Source: Cristatella mucedo (Eukaryota; Bryozoa; Phylactolaemata; Cristatellidae). Taken from it: 64,000 nt of DNA. The notes beneath the pieces are model-generated. The model worked only from the letters and a program-made list of their open reading frames with translations. It searched no databases and was not told where the DNA came from. Both the position numbers and the translations under genes were made by a program. The stretch's first letter is position 1. The number at the start of each line of letters is the position of its first letter. Positions 28,201-37,162 of the stretch are shown here, piece after piece. The stretch spans positions 801,001 to 865,000 of the forward strand of contig WPIO01000028.1 in the NCBI GenBank assembly GCA_009760855.2, in the 5' to 3' direction.

Positions 28201-28880
28201 TATCATGCTGATGCAGGGGGAGGGCTTAGTTGAAACCTGCAGAAATGCTGTCAACCAAGGGCCGCTTCTGTGCTGCTCGATTTCACACGTAGCTGCTCTG
28301 CTTCCTGCTTGCAACATGGCCTTAATTCGAGCTCAGCTGGGCAGAGCTCTGTCAAACTCTTCCTAAGAACCACTGCCATGCTCCGCCCTCCACTCTGCCC
28401 AGCCCTCTCGAAAAGTAAAGGCCGGCTGATTTAACAGCCTCGATTATGGAGCGGCAGAAGAGTCTTAGCAGCTATGATCCTCTCCCCACTGGCAGTGGGT
28501 CTCTAGACACAAGTATTTGCTTGTATGCCATGCTTCTTGCTCATTGCGTTTTCGGTGTTTTGGTGTGCTTGTGCTATATGTAGTAGTTCTCTGCTTAAAC
28601 ATTCTATAGAAGCGAAAATCCAAGTCATTCAAAGTCTAACCACCACTTTGCACCATCTGAGCTTTCTGTTGCACGGTCCAAGCTGAAATGCCTCCGGAAT
28701 CTGTTCACACGGGCGTTTTTTACTTGCAGGAAGAGCGCGAGTCCGAGAAGTCACCATCCAGTGCTCCGGTCATTCATCACCACATACCACCGGAGCTTCA
28801 TAGCACGTATCAGCAGTAAGAGCATCTTCTTGCTCACCTGCATGTGCACCCAGACACTTTCTCCCTATCCATATCTCTGC

Positions 28881-28932
<52 letters not shown>

Positions 28933-30087
28933 GAGTAACACGAGAGACAGCAGCCAAAGTACCATCGTCCTCAACCTTCCTCCAGCCTGCCTGCCTGTCT
29001 CCTCTCTCTTTCCTCCTTCCTTACCAGTGCAAGTAACTACATCGTTGCCATTTGCACAGTATCTGTAGAGTCCAAGTGTTGGCTGCCCAAAGCGATCGGC
29101 CGTTAACATGGTGTATAGGTATGGCTGCCCTCCAGCAAGGTTACAGGAAAACTTGAAACGGCTCTCGAGAATTGCTAAATAAAAGCCCTCCTTCAGTTGT
29201 GGAGAGCTGCTTGTCACAAAAGGAATCTAAAGATGCCCTCACCCATAAAGAAAGGGTTAGATGCAAACTAAGTGAATAAGAGACTGCCGAAATTCTCTCC
29301 GCAGGTGGCTGCGCAGGGCTAAGGGCAGAAGCCGACTGCTCTTTACCTGCTGGGCGTGTGAAGAAGGCATTTAAGCAAGTACAAGGATCTTACGTGTGGT
29401 GCCCTGTAACTCGGGATGACCACGGTTCCAGGCAGAATTACATATGGCTACCACTCAGTGGTGTCAACAACTAGCTATATTATCTCTTTATCTTTCAAGC
29501 TTTGTCATGCATGAGCCAACAGTTTTCTATGACATGGCTGTGTGCTACTGAATCGGTACCAATTACCAAAGTGGAAGCGTGACCGTGGATTGCAGTATCT
29601 GACGATCCAAGCTGGCATCGACACGATTCCCTAGACCAGGGGTCGGCAAACGTTTCGGTCGACTAGGCCATTTCAGGTGGTCAAGAAGGTACACTAGGCC
29701 CGAAGAAACCACACCCACTTTCCCGGCGAGTGGTTGTGGCCAGACGAACAACCAATTGCAACAGATGCACAGATGGACACAGCAATTATAGGATTAGACA
29801 TTTGTCATCTCACCCCGGTCAGGTCCTTCTGTTTCATACAAGTAATTGACATCAGTTCTAAAAACAAACACGGGCCACAGCTTGAACTGCAACCAGAAAT
29901 AATGAAGGGGAACACAACTGCAACAATGCAATTTGGTCAGATCCAACGATAAGTAACTAGGGGCATTAGGCCGGACCGGAGTACTAGCTAGACAGTATCT
30001 TGCCCCGGAAGACCAGAGTTTGCCGACCTCTGCTCTAGATCATTAAGAATGGCTCGATTCTTTCTTTGCTCTGTCTCTCTCTGTCTA

Positions 30088-30143
<56 letters not shown>

Positions 30144-31163
30144 TATATATATCCCTTTCTCTTTTGGCCGATGCACCTGACCCTAATCAACTTGTGCCAC
30201 TTTGCCTTCCTTGTGCGACCGACACCAGGTGCGCCGAGCATTCAGCCTTAGTTCCCATCGTAGGATGTGGTCAGACTAGGGCCCCTCCCGTCGTGTGCAG
30301 GTCCGAGTGCAGCACTTGGCTATGAAAAGTCTCCTTGTGTGTGCCAGCTGCTCGGTCTACTCTGGTCACCCCAGGCCCCACTTTGGCAGGAGGGCATTGT
30401 GCTTGCGCGGCTTCTGCTGCCCACTAGGAGTCAGCCGAGCCAGCTGCCTAGAGAGAAGCCTGTCGCCAGCGGTCGTCGAGGCAACGCTGAGGCGGGCAGA
30501 GGCTCAATCGCAGCATCGTCGCTGTCGGCATCTCGAGCAGTGGCATCGTCCAGCGTGCGGCAAGGCACAGCCGCCGCCGCCATCCGTCAGACTCAAGGCC
30601 CGCCTCAGCCGTCGTCTTCGACGTCATCGCAGGCCGTGGGCCATGCCGAGGTAGGCGGGTATCGGTGGGGCACCCTCCCCATCGCGCCTCCAGGCTGAGC
30701 TGAGCAGGTGCTGCCTGCTGCGCAGCTCAGAGCCGAGAGGCTGGATCTGCACTCTAACGCCAGCGGTACTCCGAGCGTCGTGCTCGCATCCTTCGGAGGC
30801 CGCGTGTCGCACTTCTCTGATGCTGCCGGTGTTTGTAGAGGCTTAGATGCGGCAGCTCTACTACTAGGCACGAACTAACTAAGCAGCATGCTCGGTCAAC
30901 GCTGAAGGTAGTGCGGCCCGATGAGAGAGAGCGCAGCATTCTGCACGAGTGCAGCAGAACCTCTGCTGTCGCTCTGCTCTCTCGGGCTCGCCTGCTCTGT
31001 TGCTATTTTATTGTCTTATTTTTGTCTGTGCTCTTGCTTATTAATCGGATTCGCCTGGCTTGGTGCTAGTGGTTGGCTATTTTTTGTTGCTTCCATGCAG
31101 GAGCCGATGCATTGTGACTGCCGCTTGCACTTTCTGGCAGCAGCTGCTGCCGCTGCCGCCATG

Positions 31164-31219
<56 letters not shown>

Positions 31220-34200
31220 AACTGCTGCTATTTTACACGGTAACTGACCTTATTGGCATGCATCCGTGTTGGTGGCGGTGGTGGCAGCTGCGCTATGCTG
31301 TTGTCTTGTTTGAACAGGACCCTATAAAGCTTCAGCGATCTCAGGATAATCTAAATAGTAAAAGCGGTAAGGAGAATTTCCCTGTTCTGAAACGATCAGT
31401 CCGATAGTTGCTTTTTCGCTCTGTTGCTGCAGAACTTTTTTTTACCCCTACCTCCCCCTCTGTCTTTGTACCTTGCACACGTGTAGCAGCATCAATCTGT
31501 TGCCACTGCACGGCAGTATTCGGAGGCTTCTATTTTTTTTTACCGGGTTCTGGACTGATCAATGCAATTCACTCATCTGTCGCAATCCAAGCGGCCTTCC
31601 TTTCGGCACTGGCATCCAAGAAGCTTCTGCTCGCCCGGCTGCATCTTTTAGAAGGACTCCGGCAAGACGATCACGTGTCGCTGTCGCTCTTTCAGCTCCC
31701 GCTCCCGCGATGCCTGCGCACTGTTTCCAGTTCCCGAGCCTCATCCACGTTTGCCATCGCTCTGCGCCACCGTCTGTGGCGGCGGCTCCGCTCTTCGGAC
31801 TCCTTCCCACCCAGCAGCCGCTGCTGTTGGCGCTGATGCTGCTTTGCACTCACTCAATCGCTGCCCCGGAACTCCTAGCTTCTCCTTCCCACCCTCACCC
31901 CCCCATGCACACGTACACCCCTGCGCACGTACACCCCTATGCACGTACACCCCTGCACACACACACCCCACCCACACGGACACCCCTGCTGCCGCTGCCA
32001 CAGTGACTGCCACGGCGACTGCGAGCTACTGTCTGAGAGGACCTATCAGCAGCAGCAGCTCGACCGTCACTCGAGCTGCTTGCTTTCATTAAAGCGGCAC
32101 TCGCGAAAGATGCAGCAAAGAAGGTGTCTTCCTCGGTCGGCCTTGAGCGGCAGGCAGCGCCTAGCGTGGGTGCTCCTGAGAGCGGGAAGCGTTCTTCGTG
32201 GAGCTTCGCCAGAGGCGGCAGCGGTCACGTGCCAATAGACAAAATCCACAGGGTTCGCTGGAAGTCGACGCCGCACCTGAGCTCTCCATTGGTCAGTATC
32301 GATTGGCTGTTGCGCTCCCTGACTTGGTGATTCCGCTCTGCATCGGCTGCCGATCGAGTTGGTTGCCGTGTTCTCATTCGGTGGGCTCGCGGTAGCTCCT
32401 GTATCAGGATGAGGCCAGGCTTAGCTGGTGCGCCAGCTGCTTGCTACTGCTACACTAACGTTTGGTGCCAAGCGGCACGGTGGCGCGAGATTATAACGGC
32501 TTTGCCTAATCGGCTTGCACTGTCAAGAAACGTCGTTTGCATGCATCGTTTGCAGATCTCACTGCTTTGTCGGCCAGGTCGAGCCGCCGCACTGCTGCTG
32601 CATCTCTCTCTCTCTTTTAATTTGATGCAAGTCCATGCTCACGCTCACTCACGCTCCTCTGCTGCCCTTGTCTCTCCCAAGGAGCAACCACATGGAGGTG
32701 AAGGTCGTCAACCAGCCTCCGATGCTCCCAGGAGGTCGTCAGTAGCTGCGGCAGCGGCGGTGGCCCACGACAGCTCCAGGCTCACCCAGTCGCGCCGGTC
32801 GCGGTCTCGCGAGTCCCTTCAGTCGAGCGGCGGTGACAGTCTGCGCTCTGTGCCGTCACTCAACGAGGACGACCGCACGGAGACAGTGAGACAGAGGTCG
32901 CAGTCGACCAAAGGTCGGTGCTGGCCAGACGGCTCGTCCTCCGCTCACCTCGCAGCCCTGGTTGCCAACGAGCAGCGCACAGACATTGTCGGCAGGTGGT
33001 GTGCGTTTCTTGGGGAGCGCTGTCGTAGTCTCGGCCGTCTTTCTTTGAACTCGGGCGTCGTCTTTCTTTTAACACCGCCCCGTCCTGTGCACTTCAAGGA
33101 GGCCGCCGTCCGTGAGGCTGAACCGTGGGCTGGGCTAGCGGAGCGAAACGGAGCCGTGAGACTGTCTGTATGTAGTCATTCGGCTTTCCTTTGGCAAAGG
33201 ATGCTGCTCCGCATTGGTCTGGACCTGCGATACCGGTCATCTGCCCTTGAAAGATGGTCGATTTAGCACCATCCGGCTCTATCTGCAAGCATAGATGGTG
33301 CCACTTTGGCAAGAGAGCCATGCGCAAACCTGATGTCGGGCGCTGCCAGCGTAGTTGGGATGAAAACGGGGGTATCGTTGGATGAACTTTTGCAAGGAAT
33401 CGTAAAGACGTGCTTATTGTGAGTGTTCTTTTGGCATTGTCATTAATGTTGTAGCATCATCGACAAGCCAACTTGCTAGTTCTAGGCAAACCTAATGAGA
33501 CTCGAAAATTGGGACGCTTAACCATCAAAATCGGCCTGATAGTCTACTGTCCTAGCTGGTGAGGTCTCCCCACGGACTGCCAAGCTTAGAGTTCTTAGTT
33601 GGCGGAGCAACATCTGTATGGGAGGAATAATTAAAGCCTATTACATTTCTCTCTTAAAGAGCAAATAAATCTAATTTTCTGAAATGTATTCATCTGAGCC
33701 TGGTTGCAAATCAGCATTGAGTTTCGTGTATCAAATATACAGACATGCTAACCATCTTTAAATTTAGGTTAACTATATTTTTAGTATTCCTCCACCCTCA
33801 TGAAGAATTATGGACAGATACAATTTTTGTGCATGTCCATCGCTTACCAAAGGTAGAGGAAGCAAGTTATGTTCAATTTCAAAAATGAGATTGCATGTTG
33901 AAGCTACACATGAGCATATTAGCAAACTAGAGCTCACTACCTGCGGACTCACTTCGATGAGTCACAGTAGAATTTCACGTCTATTACACTCCCAGAAGTA
34001 CTGTTCGCTATCTTGAGGGACGTATGGACGTGAGGGACCGACTTGCTCACTTTAATATTTAATAGAGATTACCTCCCCTTCCTTTTTTAACACGTTATTC
34101 ATTGCAATACCATGGTAGTAGTACCATAAATATCACACCCGTGCATAATGTACGCAAGCCTGACGTCAGTGGCTGTGCTGTACGTACTGACTAACTTACT

Positions 34201-37122
34201 AACTAACAAACCTAGTGTATTATAGGGGTTAATATGGCTACTAGATGGGTTTTTAAATCGTAGATTAAGTTCAGTCGCAATCCTCTTTGCTCTCTTTCTT
34301 CTGGGAGATGCGGTAGCTCCCGTTCTATCTGAGGACATAACCCAAAATTCTTTGAACCTTCAAGGCTGGCCACTGCCAAACTTTCTCACACCTGGCTGCA
34401 CTGCCATAGCAGCATCAGCGCCCTCCATCCATCAGGCACTTCTAGCACAACCAATGAAGTGGCCATCTCTTTCTTTCATCTAAAAAGAACGTTGACAATG
34501 CTTTTGCTGTGCCGGTCCTTGACTGCAGAATGTGCTTCGAAAATTGTTAGTGCTATATCGTTTTTCTTCTGTCGATTTTGGCAGTTCTTGATGTGCAAAA
34601 CTTTGCAGATATTTGGAATTCTTATTCTCCTTCAACTCCTCCGTATGCTGTTGTGCTGCGTGAGACGTGCCCGGCGCGTGCCTTTGCAGACTTGTCGGGC
34701 TGGCGAAAGAGTGGAGGCCCGGCATCTGGCGCCCCCGCAGTTCGACCCAGCGAGCTGCCTCTCAAAGCAGGCAGCTCAGTTTGGGCGGCCCAGGCAGGCA
34801 GCGCGACATCTGCCGGCGGCGGCGACGATCGGCTGGCCAGGAAAGGCTCTACTGTTGGCCTGTCTGCTGCGGCAACCGCCATCGTCGACCGCCTGTCTGG
34901 CAGCGGCAGCAGAAGGCAGGACGTCGTGCTGGACGAGTTGCCTGTCAAGGACGTGGGCGCGATGACCAAGACGGTGCCGCCTCGAGCGAACGGCTCTCGG
35001 GCAGGCGCTAGCGACTCGGGAAGGTAGGCTAGGTTCTGGCCGAGCTTCGATGCTGCTCAGCTTAGAAGTCTTACGCAGGAGCTGCGCATTTGCATACAGT
35101 CGTCCACTTGTTGTCGGCCAGTCGTCGACTCCAATGTGCAAGTGCTTGCCGTGACTGTTTTGCCACTCTCCGCTGTTCCATCAAAGGACAGTGGTGGCGC
35201 TCTGCCGCCAACGCCAGCAATAAATGCAGCAGACAGATTGCCACAACTCTGGATTCCCATGCTTTGCTACTGGGTCTGCATCTAGCTGGCGCATTGCATT
35301 ACTCGAGCAAAATGCTCGAAATTGTGCCAGCCTCCCTTGCTTAAGGAGTCGGTGTGCAAGCTTCCTGTTCAAAGAGTGCATGCAAGTACAGGCCCAAAGT
35401 GGCTAGCAGATCTGCCTGAGCCTCATTACGGTTGCCCGCTCACCCGGCTGCACTGCTACAACAGCAGCAGTAGCAGCCTCCTTTTGCTCGTAGGTCCTCT
35501 CAGGACGATACATAAGCTGTCTCTTTCTTTTGTCGAAATACTGTTGGCAGCGTATGCTTTTACCGTGTTCGGACTCTTGGTCGTGGAACACACCTTCCCA
35601 GTGCTTATGCAATAGCAGCTTTTTTATGCAGCCGATTCTAGCACTTTTCACTCTTGTCATCTTCCGTTGTTTCTTTTACACTAATGTTAATTAATAGTTA
35701 ATTTCTCGGCTGTCCTGATATGCCAATCACTTTTTCTTTGCTGCCATGGAATGAAAGTGTTTGCCACCGACTTCTCACCGAAAGCCACTTTGGCTTTGAG
35801 GGCACTGCAGAAAGCTCCCAGTATTACCGGCATAGCCCTTGCGGTTTTTGAGTTAAAGAGGGTAATTACGTAAGCTTGCATGGTTGAAATTCTTCCGTGC
35901 AGGTGAGTGCGTGTGGGTGCCCAAGCACCACCCATGCACTCCAGCCAGAAAGTCACGCTGCCCCCCAGATTGATACTTGCGACGAATTTTCACAAACGGC
36001 CTGAAGTAGCGTGGCTGCTTAAACTTGCAAGTATTAACACGTGACTAATTCTAATGCCGAAATATTTGTGTTCATTTATAATGTCTGTCGAAGGAAACTT
36101 GGAAGTAAGGCTGTTTTGCCATAAAAATGACCAAGAACCTTGAACTTGACACGTCTGAGGAAATTGAATATTCTGGAACAGTGGTTTCGATATCGATGGG
36201 GAATATGTGTGAGGCACGAGAAACATGTATTCCTGGTAATGGTTGGGTTTTGAGTTTAGTGGCCGACTACTGGAAACAGTGACCCAAATTTCACTTCTTG
36301 TTTGTTTATTCCAGATATGAAAATGGTTCGAGCAGCAAAGGCACTGCTAATGACTTGAAAATTCCAGTTGTTTCTTACTTCATTAGTTAACGAACTCCAG
36401 AGCAATTTTTGTGAGCTCACATTTTTTGCAGTCTGCACGTGTCTCAGACGATGCACGGGATCACATGGTAGGCCAGCCCAGTGTCTTGAGACTAAACAAA
36501 GTAGACCAAATTTCAGTGTCCACAGTAACGCTGTGCAGATATTTTATTGGAAAGATTGTTGTTAAAAGAAAATGCAAGCAGTGCTAATTTTCTTAGCATC
36601 TTTTGCCGGCCTTTGAACCGAAACTACGGAGCGTGTATTTGCTCTGTAAATTGGGCCACATTTTATATCCAAATTGTGAAGGACTTTTTACTTTTAGTTT
36701 TTCTGTTTCGTGTAGCTGTTGCCAAGAGAGTGTAGCTTAATATATCGAAGGCAGTGATGCTCTTGAGTTATATTTAACTGACTTCTGTTGCTTCCTTTTT
36801 TTCTAGAGTGGCTACTCCGATCGTGTCAATGGCAGCTGAAGGTAAGAGAGTGTTGCTGTATGGTTCAGGACGCATTGGACCAGCAGATGACAAAGAAAGT
36901 TGATCTTTACATGGCTCCTGCTGACTGATTATACTAGTGTGCACCGATCTATATTCCTTTATATCCGTGGCAATCTTTGAGCCTCCCATCTCTTTTAGGC
37001 TTCGGTGCACATAACCAAATAGCTGAAGGAGCTATGGCAGCATTGCGGTCAGCTGTGGGGCTGGTGAAACAGTCACGTGATCAGGTATAGCATGAGTGCC
37101 CACTGAGCTCGGCAGCTTAATC

Positions 37123-37162
<40 letters not shown>

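Noticed and set aside
28834-29217. 127-codon minus-strand frame with a Val-Cys run
   Set aside because: Crosses the CA microsatellite; the flanks show no family similarity or codon signature.
31907-31985. Regularly spaced short repeats that might suggest a CRISPR array
   Set aside because: Three contiguous 16-bp units without spacers in an animal intron: a minisatellite.
32409-33266. 285-codon plus-strand frame, the longest in the window
   Set aside because: Only its central part (32682-32913) behaves like an exon with proper acceptor, donor and phase. The ends change composition and run into intron.
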